From: Bacillota bacterium
GTDB taxonomy: Bacteria > Bacillota > Clostridia > Acetivibrionales > DSM-1351
Assembly (NCBI GenBank): GCA_023441625.1
Contig: JAEZOA010000015.1
Location: forward strand, 1-64,000
Length of the DNA stretch: 64,000 bases
Reading direction: 5' to 3'
Shown: positions 28,449 through 36,217 of the stretch, piece after piece
Layout: each line of letters begins with the position of its first letter
How positions within the stretch are numbered: position 1 is the stretch's first letter
Position numbers and translations under genes: made by a program
Notes under the pieces: generated by a model
Told to the model about the DNA's origin: nothing
What the model saw: only the letters and a program-made list of their open reading frames with translations
The model's database searches: none

Positions 28449-28808
28449 TCAATTTGTATTTATAATTTCGATAAACCTATCCTTACCTATGAAGTTTGTT
28501 TCCTCTATTAATTTTCCATTCTTATAAAACCTCAAATAAGGCACATTTTCATTTCCCAATTGATCTTCCTTAAATGTCCTAAAGCTATCAAAATAATCAA
28601 CCTTATTATATTCAAGTTCATAAATATCAATATCCTGATTAATATCTAGTCCATAAACCCAGCTTTTCATATTCATCCATTGAGGACACCAATCCTGAGT
28701 TAGAATTAAAACAACATTACTATTTGAAGATATTATATTTTTTTCAAACTCTCCGTTAGAAATTGCATTCATAGCTTGATCCTTTTCTATTATTTTTCTA
28801 GTTATCAT
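28449..28808 (-). CDS. Thioredoxin-like protein with a single active-site cysteine
   Basis: A 119-residue cytoplasmic thioredoxin-fold protein. The strand-helix region VVLILTQDWCPQW corresponds to the thioredoxin active site, but CxxC is replaced by Cys-Pro-Gln-Trp, leaving one Cys. The later cis-Pro segment (NVPYLRFYKNGKLI) and the EETNFIGKDRFIEII end fit the fold. It is probably a monothiol or non-redox member. AAGGGA lies upstream of the ATG. No operon partner is evident. Confidence 0.7.
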   Translation of the reverse strand: MITRKIIEKDQAMNAISNGEFEKNIISSNSNVVLILTQDWCPQWMNMKSWVYGLDINQDIDIYELEYNKVDYFDSFRTFKEDQLGNENVPYLRFYKNGKLIEETNFIGKDRFIEIINTN

Positions 28809-28914
28809 GTTAGTACCATCCCTTTAACAATATTAGTTTTTAAATTTTATACAGCTATGTTACCCTTATTTAAGTTAAAGCAACCATTAAATTTAATAAA
28901 ATATAACTAAACAA

Positions 28915-28944
28915 CACAAGTTGGCAAGCCAACATTGCTTATGA
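28915..28944. repeat. Dispersed palindromic repeat, copy 2
   Basis: CACAAGTTGGCAAGCCAACA is followed by TTGCTTATG. The central GTTGGC-AA-GCCAAC is a perfect 6-bp-arm hairpin. It closely matches the copy at 58891. It lies between the SDR terminator and the thioredoxin-like gene. Confidence 0.75.
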
Positions 28945-28954
28945 AAATTAAAAA

Positions 28955-28998
28955 CTGTAGGAAGATTAAGCGCTAATATACACATAAACTCCTACAGT
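28955..28998 (-). terminator. Rho-independent terminator after the SDR gene
   Basis: Arms CTGTAGGA (28955-28962) and TCCTACAG (28990-28997) are followed on the minus strand by TTTTTAATTTT. Confidence 0.75.
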
Positions 28999-29029
28999 CT
29001 CTTTTAAATCTAAATTGTGCTTTTGAAAT

Positions 29030-29794
29030 TTAAATACAAGTGAATGCCCCATCAACTACTATATCAGAGCCAGTAGTAAAGCTAGATACATCACTTGCAA
29101 GGTAAATAATGGCTCCCTGTAGCTCCTCAGGAGTACCCATGCGTTTTACCGGTGTTGCCTGAGTCCATGAAGGAATCCAATCTGTAGCCTTTAACGTCAT
29201 CTCTGTACCTATATAACCTGGACTTATGCAGTTAACTCTCACATTGTAGGGTGCCCATTCAACAGCCAATGATTTTGTAAGCATTATTACTCCAGCTTTA
29301 GATGCATTGTAGGCACTCTGTGGCTGAGGTGTATTTACAATATGCCCTGACATTGATGCAGTATTTATTATGCTTCCCTTACCATTTTTTATCATTACAC
29401 GACCTACTGCCTGTGATGTAAGAAATACTCCTGTTAAATTTACGTCTATAACCTTTTTCCATGCTTCATAGGACATTTCTTCAGCCTTCACATTATTACA
29501 TATACCTGCGTTATTAAAAGCAATATCTATTGTACCGAAGGCTTCTAATATTGTATCAATCATTTTATTCACATCATCGGGGTTTGTAACGTCTGTCTTT
29601 ATTGCAATACTTTTCACCCCAAATACTTCTAGTTCTTTTGCAGTCTTTTCTGCCTCATGAATATCCATGTCAACAATTGCCACATCAGCTCCTGCTTCTG
29701 CTAATGCAATCGCAGCACATTTTCCTATTCCCCTTGCTCCACCAGTTACATATGCTTTCTTTCCTATAAGTTTAAATTTCTCAATAATATCCAT
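29030..29794 (-). CDS. Short-chain dehydrogenase (sugar/polyol type)
   Basis: A 254-residue classical SDR with cofactor motif TGGARGIGK (residues 17-25), NNAG, Ser in NTASMSGH, and YNASK (Y-x3-K) with the PG motif in CISPGYIGTEM. The sequence type resembles gluconate 5-dehydrogenase, sorbose reductase and related sugar SDRs. It would oxidise or reduce a sugar or polyol hydroxyl with NAD(P). It lies 55 bp after the allulose epimerase gene on the same strand, so the two probably act in one pathway. GGAGAT precedes the ATG. Confidence 0.88.
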   Translation of the reverse strand: MDIIEKFKLIGKKAYVTGGARGIGKCAAIALAEAGADVAIVDMDIHEAEKTAKELEVFGVKSIAIKTDVTNPDDVNKMIDTILEAFGTIDIAFNNAGICNNVKAEEMSYEAWKKVIDVNLTGVFLTSQAVGRVMIKNGKGSIINTASMSGHIVNTPQPQSAYNASKAGVIMLTKSLAVEWAPYNVRVNCISPGYIGTEMTLKATDWIPSWTQATPVKRMGTPEELQGAIIYLASDVSSFTTGSDIVVDGAFTCI

Positions 29795-29849
29795 ATTTAT
29801 ATCTCCGTTATCAAATTATTTTTTAATAGGGCAACCCACTAAGTATTGA

Positions 29850-30728
29850 TTACAGTTTACGATTTTCTAACATGTATCTTGAAAAATTAAGTGCAGCCTG
29901 TGCTTCCCTGTCCAGTTTTTCCTCATCTGCACCGTTGCTAATATCGCGCCAGACCTTAATATTCGACCCAACAGTTCCGCCCATTCTAACAAAGGGTTCC
30001 ATAACAACGCTTCCAGTATAGCCTATATCAGCCAGTGCCTCGCCAATTTCATTCCACGGAACTCTTCCTCTACCAGGAACCTTACGATTACATTCTCCAG
30101 TGTGTAAATGTCCCAAATAAGAGCCTGCGGTCCTAATTGCGCCCCCGATACTATCCTCCTCGATATTCATATGGAAGGTATCAAGCATTACCTTTACGTT
30201 ACTATGTCCAACCTCTTTTACAAAATCCACACCCTCTTTTGCGGTGTTAATCAAATAATTCTCAAATCTATTAAGAACCTCAAGACAGAAATCCACTCCA
30301 CAAGCTTCAGCTATCTGAGCAACCTCGCGAACACTTTCAACACTGCGATCCCAATCACCTTTTTTGTCAATTGTCTTTGTGTAATCTACTGGCCAATAAG
30401 AATATATAGCCCCACCGATTAGATGTACATCCAACTTGTAAAGACGTTTGAGCAAATCTGTATAAAAGGCTTTAGCATTTTTGCGAATAGCAGGGTCAGG
30501 AGAAGACAGGTTTTGTTCTGCATTAGGCCCATGACCTACTGTAAGAGTAATTCCATTGCCACTGGCACATGCTCTGAGTTCATTAATCTGCTTGTCACTG
30601 TAAAAAGGTATAGGTGAGGCCGCTATTTCGAGTATATCAAAACCAAGTTTTGCAACCTTCTCAATATAATATTTGTAGTCAGCTTCCCATTCTTGCTCCC
30701 AATATGCGTAATAAATACCATGTTTCAT
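29850..30728 (-). CDS. D-allulose (D-psicose) 3-epimerase
   Basis: A 292-residue TIM-barrel sugar epimerase. The metal/catalytic set Glu150, Asp183, His209 and Glu244 falls at the same numbers I recall for the characterised C. cellulolyticum enzyme. The N-terminal MKHGIYYAYWEQEW and the segments LIGGAIYSYWPVD, LDTFHMNIEE, LHTGECNR and MEPFVRMGG match that enzyme closely. It should interconvert ketohexoses at C3 (fructose/allulose, or tagatose/sorbose). The ATG at 30728 gives the family N-terminus. An ATG four codons earlier lies within the ribosome site. The substrate in the cell is not known. Confidence 0.92.
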   Translation of the reverse strand: MKHGIYYAYWEQEWEADYKYYIEKVAKLGFDILEIAASPIPFYSDKQINELRACASGNGITLTVGHGPNAEQNLSSPDPAIRKNAKAFYTDLLKRLYKLDVHLIGGAIYSYWPVDYTKTIDKKGDWDRSVESVREVAQIAEACGVDFCLEVLNRFENYLINTAKEGVDFVKEVGHSNVKVMLDTFHMNIEEDSIGGAIRTAGSYLGHLHTGECNRKVPGRGRVPWNEIGEALADIGYTGSVVMEPFVRMGGTVGSNIKVWRDISNGADEEKLDREAQAALNFSRYMLENRKL

Positions 30729-30792
30729 ATTATCCCCCATCTACGCGCATAGCGCGTACACAAATAGTAATGAAAAAAACGTAAATTAGCTA

Positions 30793-30831
30793 TAAGCCAT
30801 GGATAACCCCAAAGGATATTCCATGGCTTAT
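30793..30831 (-). terminator. Hairpin terminator between the FAD oxidoreductase pair and the epimerase gene
   Basis: Arms TAAGCCATGGA and TCCATGGCTTA form a strong stem 10 bp after the FAD gene stop. The minus strand continues into TTTACGTTTTTTTC. Partial read-through into the epimerase-SDR genes is possible because no separate promoter was found in the short gap. Confidence 0.65.
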
Positions 30832-30840
30832 TAGTGTATT

Positions 30841-32214
30841 TTATTCAGCAGGTTCCAGTATTACGTTGGCATTGCGAAGAATGCTACGAACTTCGTTCAC
30901 ATCCACTTGAGCGGGAAGAATATTCTGCTTGACTGCTAGTGCAGCGCCCACACCAGCTGCCTCGCCTATGGCCATGCAGGTTGGCATTACCCTTGCGGAG
31001 CTCATAACTACCGCATCCAAGGAAGCACATCTACCACTTAACATAAGGTTGTCAATATCCTTACTAACCGTACATCCGTATGGAATACCGTATGGCTTTA
31101 TGCGCTTAACAATAGTACCTGCACCGTTACCCTCATGGATGTCAATGATGTAGGAACCTAGTCCCACAGTATCTGCCGGCACGTCGCCCACCATAATTTT
31201 GTCCTCAGTCAACTCGCAGATACCTGCAAAACGACGGGTTTCACGTATACCCATGGAAGGATATATCTGAGTTATATAGCAGTTTTCAAACCCAGGCACA
31301 TACTTTTTGAGTGTTTCCACCAGTTTAGGAATCTGTAGGTGACCATCAATCTCTGAACGGGTCAAATCCAGTACATCACTACCGTTTATTCCTAGATGTC
31401 GAGTAGAATTAATGTGCACCTCACCAGGAATTAGACTTTTGATGTATATAAGAGTATCTCTATCAACAGGCAACTCGCCTTTTGCTTTAAGTTCTAGGAA
31501 TAGCTTACGCAAGCCCACCATTACATGGTGTGGGTTTGAACGGAAAAAATCGGCATTGTACTTGTCAAAATCACATTCAATAGTATCACATAAACGCATC
31601 TGTTCGGGATCGCTTGCAATGAAATCTATTGTCTTGTCGGTATCAACATTACCTAAAGTAAACATAAGAGTAGGCGGTTGCAATGCCCCAGTGTCCTTTT
31701 GACCCATGTTGTAGGTAGCACCAGCCATATAGCCCATGTCACCATCCCCGCTGGCATCAATAAAGACAGCAGCCTCTACCTCAATATAATAACCCTTTCC
31801 AAATAGCGTAACTGTTTTAATCTTACCATTATCTACGATGGTATCGATAATCTCAGTATGAAGGAGCATTTCAACGCCTGCATTGAGACACATTTCAAAT
31901 GCAACGACTTTAAAAATTTCATGGTCATAAAGTGTTACCGAATTATGCATAGGACAAGGATAATGATCTGTACAGGAATTACGCTTTTTTAGTTCATCAA
32001 CAAGTTCCTGTGCAATACCCGCAGTTACAGGCTTACCATCTTTGTCTAAATACCCAAGCAATGGCAAACCAATAGTTAAATTACCACCAAGATAACCATT
32101 CTTCTCTACCAAAAGTACTTTTGCACCATTTCTGCTTGCTGCAATTGCTGCAGGTATGCCACCCGGGCCACCGCCAATTACCACAACATCATATTTTTTT
32201 TGGAGGGTTTTCAT
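30841..32214 (-). CDS. FAD-dependent oxidoreductase, PF12831-type (paralogue 1)
   Basis: A 457-residue flavoprotein. The N-terminal dinucleotide fold [19 protein letters not shown] and [11 protein letters not shown] bind [18 protein letters not shown] is the mid-protein motif of the family. [14 protein letters not shown], a DIH triad ([10 protein letters not shown]) and [20 protein letters not shown] follow. All five paralogues in this locus share these motifs; the DxH may supply the catalytic base (inference). The ATG at 32214 was chosen because GAAGGAG lies 9 nt upstream. It probably dehydrogenates a sugar-like substrate in the cytoplasm, donor and acceptor unknown. It is co-transcribed with paralogue 2, 44 bp upstream. 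Confidence 0.85.
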   Translation of the reverse strand: MKTLQKKYDVVVIGGGPGGIPAAIAASRNGAKVLLVEKNGYLGGNLTIGLPLLGYLDKDGKPVTAGIAQELVDELKKRNSCTDHYPCPMHNSVTLYDHEIFKVVAFEMCLNAGVEMLLHTEIIDTIVDNGKIKTVTLFGKGYYIEVEAAVFIDASGDGDMGYMAGATYNMGQKDTGALQPPTLMFTLGNVDTDKTIDFIASDPEQMRLCDTIECDFDKYNADFFRSNPHHVMVGLRKLFLELKAKGELPVDRDTLIYIKSLIPGEVHINSTRHLGINGSDVLDLTRSEIDGHLQIPKLVETLKKYVPGFENCYITQIYPSMGIRETRRFAGICELTEDKIMVGDVPADTVGLGSYIIDIHEGNGAGTIVKRIKPYGIPYGCTVSKDIDNLMLSGRCASLDAVVMSSARVMPTCMAIGEAAGVGAALAVKQNILPAQVDVNEVRSILRNANVILEPAE

Positions 32215-32258
32215 AGTTTTAGTCTCCTTCATTTATATAGTTTATGTTTATAAAGAAA

Positions 32259-33632
32259 TTAATCTTTGATTACAGCACCTTGTTCAATCAGAGTATTTCG
32301 TAAATTAAGGATATCCACATCCTCGGGACGAACATCATTTCTTAACGCTATTGCAGCTGCTGTGCCTGCCGCCTGCCCCATCGCTATACAAGCGGGCATA
32401 ACGCGATAGCTTGCTGCAGCCTCCGAGGATCCAGAGATACTACGCCCTGCAACAAGCATATTGTCGCAGTTCTCGGGAATCAGACAGCGGTAAGGTATGG
32501 TGTAGTATTTGTCAACGCAGGTAAATGTAACTCCACCTCCTGTTGAATTGTGTACATCGATGGCATATCCAAAGGTGCATATTGCATCATCGAAGTGCTT
32601 GCGCGAAAGTATATCTTCTGCTGTAAGCTCGTATTTCCCAACAATGTGCCGTGTTTCACGAACACCAAGCGCAGTAGCTACCTGAATAAGCTGAATATCC
32701 TCACAGCCAGGGAGGTATTTTTTCATAAATGCAACAACTTCCTGTACTTGACGTCTTCCTTCTATAAGAGCTTTTGTTATATCTGATGTCTTCGTAGCAT
32801 CAATTTGTGTCATACGAGTGGTATTAATCTTCCATCTTCCAGGTATATTCTGCTCATAATTACCTAATTCATTGCGGTCAATTGTCCAGTCTCCGTTACG
32901 CTTGGCTTCCTGCACGTACTCTGCAAAGCAATTGGCGACGTGGTTGTCAAGATTAGACTTATTGGCCTCAAGTTCTCCTAAATATTTTTCACGGTCAATA
33001 TTACCAACTTCAAAGAAAAGGGAAGTTGGTTGCATAACACTCGTTTCCTTTTTGCCAAGCCACGTAGGTACTCCTGCAAAATAAGCCACATCAGCATCAC
33101 CAGTGCAATCTATGAATAGCTTTGCACGAATTGCAGCAATACCTTCCTTCATATTGACAATAACACAATCGACTTTCCCGTCTTTAGTAATGCAATCGGT
33201 AACCTGTACATTGAAAAGTAATTGTGCACCTGCTTCAGTGAGCATTTCTTCCATTACGACAGCAAGCACCTCTGACTGATATGGAGTAACATGTCTATGG
33301 CTTGCCATATAATACGATGAATAAGACGTCATACCTTCAACCTTAGAAGGATGAATAGCACCACCACGAGCTTCAGTACGCAGACAAAGTTCATCAAAGA
33401 TGCCCTTTACCAATTGTTCCTCTGCATCATTATCGTAGCAAGTCATAAATGGACCCACGAGACCTGCTGTAGCCATACCACCAAGCATGCTTAAACGCTC
33501 AATTAGAAGCGTATTAGCTCCATTACGTACCGCCGCCACTGCTGCTCCAAAGCCCGCAGTTCCGCCGCCTATAACAAGGACATCTGTTTCTATTACGGTT
33601 TTGATGATTTTTGTGTATTGAATTTCACCCAT
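32259..33632 (-). CDS. FAD-dependent oxidoreductase, PF12831-type (paralogue 2)
   Basis: A 457-residue paralogue. The FAD fold TDVLVIGGGTAGFGAAVAAV is followed by ERLSMLGGMATAGLVGPF, FIDCTGDADVAYFAG, GVRETRHIVGKYEL, AIDVHNSTGGG and AGRSISGSSEAAASYRVMPA. It resembles paralogue 3 (42065) more than its neighbour in the stretch after LGG (GLVGPFMT). It is the first gene of the minus-strand arm, with AGGAGG before the ATG and a long structured leader. No signal peptide is present. Confidence 0.86.
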   Translation of the reverse strand: MGEIQYTKIIKTVIETDVLVIGGGTAGFGAAVAAVRNGANTLLIERLSMLGGMATAGLVGPFMTCYDNDAEEQLVKGIFDELCLRTEARGGAIHPSKVEGMTSYSSYYMASHRHVTPYQSEVLAVVMEEMLTEAGAQLLFNVQVTDCITKDGKVDCVIVNMKEGIAAIRAKLFIDCTGDADVAYFAGVPTWLGKKETSVMQPTSLFFEVGNIDREKYLGELEANKSNLDNHVANCFAEYVQEAKRNGDWTIDRNELGNYEQNIPGRWKINTTRMTQIDATKTSDITKALIEGRRQVQEVVAFMKKYLPGCEDIQLIQVATALGVRETRHIVGKYELTAEDILSRKHFDDAICTFGYAIDVHNSTGGGVTFTCVDKYYTIPYRCLIPENCDNMLVAGRSISGSSEAAASYRVMPACIAMGQAAGTAAAIALRNDVRPEDVDILNLRNTLIEQGAVIKD

Positions 33633-33972
33633 GCTATCCTCCTATGAATCATATTATTTATGTAAACAAAAGTCAAATACTATCGGCTAAATCCGATAGT
33701 TCGGATTGAGGCTGAAGCCTCCTAAAAGTCAAAAAGAAAACTTGCAATCCAAACATGGTCTAAGAACAATCCAAACATGGTCTTAAACTCGCCTAAAGGC
33801 GAAGGTTTTAGACCATGTTTGACTTATATAAAATATCAACATAATAAGTTCGCATAATATCACCCATGTTCAACTAATAGCATATCCCATTGTTGTAATC
33901 GGAACCCAACTCAAAAGCGTTGGAGAATATCCTTTCAATCAATAGAATGTACTTAGCAAAAGATAAGTATTT
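33633..33972 (-). promoter_or_regulatory. Long structured 5' leader of the minus-strand FAD operon
   Basis: About 340 nt separate the predicted start of transcription from the gene. The RNA has one left arm CAAACATGGTCT (33822-33811 region) and two identical right arms, AGACCATGTTTGGATTG, in tandem (33785-33746 region), so two hairpins compete. A CGCCT-TT-AGGCG hairpin sits inside the first. Further on, GAGGCTTCAGCCTC is followed by overlapping TCCGA/TCGGA and CTATCGG/CCGATAG stems that also exclude each other. This looks like an attenuator or a nested-repeat relic. No known riboswitch consensus was recognised. Confidence 0.5.
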
Positions 33973-33978
33973 TCTTTA

Positions 33979-34006
33979 AATATAGCATTTTATATATTCA
34001 AGTCAA
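33979..34006 (-). promoter_or_regulatory. Sigma-A promoter of the minus-strand FAD operon
   Basis: Minus strand: TTGACT (34006-34001), 16-nt spacer, TATATT (33984-33979). The remaining upstream stretch to 34470 shows no gene, and I could not fix a promoter for the response regulator. Confidence 0.65.
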
Positions 34007-34471
34007 CAGAACAGAAAAATGAGTGAAGGATAGTGATAGTTATCAAACAAATAGTACATCACCTTATATTTATCTTCTATACAGCTACCACAAACTTATC
34101 CATTTTCTGATATTTTTTTGGAATTTGTATATACTAAAATCCAACTATCTTCTATAAATGGTAATTTATAATATTGTTGGGCCGTCAGCTTCTGTGGTAT
34201 ACTTGGCACATGGATTTCCTTTGTGTATTTGATATATGTTCTCAGCTTAACTTAGGAGTCTATACTATTTTTAAGCAAAAATGAATTTCAAATCATCGCA
34301 TGTACGCATAAGCAAAGCATGGTTTCAATGGTACCTATCCCATTCCTGGCATAGGATATTTGTATAGATACACATATTAATACAAAACTCATTACGATAT
34401 ATAAATGACATATAATTCGAATATTAGATAGTAGACGTAAAAATGTTGAAAGAAATTATATAAAATAAATC

Positions 34472-34563
34472 GAGGAGGTACCGAGCCCATGCCATTTCTG
34501 TCAAGGAAATGAACATTTCCTTTGATGTTCTTGTGCGAAATGCTGGGCATGGGCATAATTATG
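34472..34563 (+). promoter_or_regulatory. SD-hairpin-AUG leader element, copy 2 (response regulator)
   Basis: SD GAGGAGGT (34472-34479), then GCCCATGCC (34485-34493), a 52-nt loop, GGCATGGGC (34546-34554), exactly 6 nt (ATAATT), and ATG at 34561. All nine stem pairs are Watson-Crick. ATTTC/GAAAT can extend the stem, and the longer loop contains its own hairpin AAGGAAATG-AA-CATTTCCTT. TTGTGCGAAAT before the right arm recurs in copy 3 as TTGTGCCAAAT. Confidence 0.75.
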
Positions 34564-36180
34564 TATAAAGCTATAATTGTTGATGATGAAGATTTGGTAC
34601 GTCAAGGCTTAAAAAAGCACTTTGATTGGAGTGCCCATAACATTGAGGTAGTCGCCGATCTTTCCGATGGACAAAAAGCATTTCAGTTTGTAAAGGATAA
34701 TAAGATTGACCTGGTGCTTACTGATGTCCTCATGCCTTATATGGACGGAATAACATTGGCAAAGAATTTACGAGAGCTCTATCCAGATATAAAGATAATA
34801 TTTATTAGTGGTCATGATGATGTTATGTATCTTAAAAAAGCTCTTAAAGTCGAGGCTGTTGACTATATTCTCAAGTCCATCGATTTGGACGAGCTCGAAG
34901 ACACCGTTAGTCGTGTAGTTAATACTATGAATATGGAAAATGAAAGTAAAAAAAACCTGGCTGATATGGAAAATCTCTTAAATCAGAGTTTTCCACTTTT
35001 ACAGGAGCGCTTTTTTATTACAATGATCCGTGATGATTTCGAAAATCTGGATATAATGAAGGAACGCATAGCGTTTTTGAATATTCCCTTGAATGATGAA
35101 ATGCACTACTGCGTATTAGTAGTGCAAATACAGCGCGTTTACAGCACTTTTCATGTCTTATCAGAACGTGAGCGTCAGCTTCTATCTCTCCAAATACAAA
35201 ACGAATGCACAGAAGTTGGAAAACAGTATAGTGATACCATTTGCTTTGAAAATAAACAAGGTGAATATGTAATAATACTATCCTTATTAGAAGATGAATA
35301 TGAGGAGACTCTCCTTGAAGTTTCTGAAAATCTAAACAAACGTCTCAATGGTGTCATGAATTTACCAGTAGCCATTGGTATTAGTGACAGATTTAAGGGA
35401 CTTCAATATATAAAAACATCCTATGAGAATGCATCCAATGCTATAAGCAAGAGATACTTGCTTGATGATGCCCTGGCTGTTTCCGTTGATAAATATGAAA
35501 TGGACGAAAGTCTGAAGGAATATAAAGAAAATGCTGAGAAAAGCTTGCAGGAATGTTTGAGCAGTGGAAACACTGAACAGGTATCAAAGGTACTTGAAGA
35601 GCTTTTTAATATAATAAAAGAAAATTTTCATCAGGATGAAGAGCAGAATTTAATGATTTTTTTACTACTTCTCCCTACTCGAATCGTAACAGATATAAAG
35701 ATAAATAAAAAAAGTGATTATTCCAATCAGCGTAGGATTTTAGATAATTTCCTGTGCTGTGCGGATTTTGAAGAACAGTGTCTCCTGATCCAAAGGCTAT
35801 ATTTTGAGGTGGCAACCCTCATGAGCAGCATGAGCAAAACATATTCCCATACTATCATCAATCAGGTACGGAAAACCATTGAAGATCATTTTAAGGAGCA
35901 GATATCAATAAGCACCTTAGCAAAGGATGTTTTCTTGACACCCACATATTTGTGCGTATTGTTTAAACAAGTTACAGGAACTACAATAAATGATTATTTA
36001 ACTATGACCCGACTTGAGAGAGCAAAAAAGCTTTTGTCAGATCCGTACATTAAACTCTATGATGTATGTTATGAGGTTGGCTATTTATCACCAAGCTATT
36101 TTTCTCGTTTATTCAAGAAATATGTAGGAATCTCACCTAGTGAATATAGGAATATTGCAATATCATCTTCTGAGCAATAA
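34561..36180 (+). CDS. Response regulator with AraC-type DNA-binding domain (YesN family)
   Basis: A 539-residue regulator. The receiver domain spans residues 1 to about 120, with the acidic pocket DDE (9-10), phospho-acceptor Asp55 in LTDVLMP and a conserved Lys in YILKS. The middle ~300 residues form a linker/sensory region. The C-terminal AraC helix-turn-helix pair (about 435-535) includes ISISTLAKDVFLTPTYLCVL and VCYEVGYLSPSYFSRLFKKY. The ATG at 34561 starts the receiver domain directly. It pairs with the histidine kinase 37 bp downstream and probably activates the adjacent transporter and oxidoreductase genes. Confidence 0.92.
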   Translation: MYKAIIVDDEDLVRQGLKKHFDWSAHNIEVVADLSDGQKAFQFVKDNKIDLVLTDVLMPYMDGITLAKNLRELYPDIKIIFISGHDDVMYLKKALKVEAVDYILKSIDLDELEDTVSRVVNTMNMENESKKNLADMENLLNQSFPLLQERFFITMIRDDFENLDIMKERIAFLNIPLNDEMHYCVLVVQIQRVYSTFHVLSERERQLLSLQIQNECTEVGKQYSDTICFENKQGEYVIILSLLEDEYEETLLEVSENLNKRLNGVMNLPVAIGISDRFKGLQYIKTSYENASNAISKRYLLDDALAVSVDKYEMDESLKEYKENAEKSLQECLSSGNTEQVSKVLEELFNIIKENFHQDEEQNLMIFLLLLPTRIVTDIKINKKSDYSNQRRILDNFLCCADFEEQCLLIQRLYFEVATLMSSMSKTYSHTIINQVRKTIEDHFKEQISISTLAKDVFLTPTYLCVLFKQVTGTTINDYLTMTRLERAKKLLSDPYIKLYDVCYEVGYLSPSYFSRLFKKYVGISPSEYRNIAISSSEQ

Positions 36181-36217
36181 TCTTGGCATAAGGAATCGGT
36201 GCAGAAAGGAATTGTCT

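Noticed and set aside
29850..30728. Xylose isomerase paralogue
   Set aside because: It shares the TIM-barrel superfamily, but size and metal-site motifs are those of ketose 3-epimerases.
33680..33840. CRISPR array
   Set aside because: Only two tandem copies of a short unit and no spacers of regular length; the repeats pair with each other as hairpins.
34522..34560. Upstream in-frame start for the response regulator (and similar ones for cimA and FAD paralogue 5)
   Set aside because: These extensions lie in the loop and stem of the leader hairpin and lack their own SD. The proteins align with their families from the downstream AUG.
34472..34563. Programmed translational bypassing across the hairpin
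   Set aside because: Bypassing needs translation to begin before the hairpin with matching take-off and landing codons. Here the SD lies directly before the stem and no coding frame precedes it.
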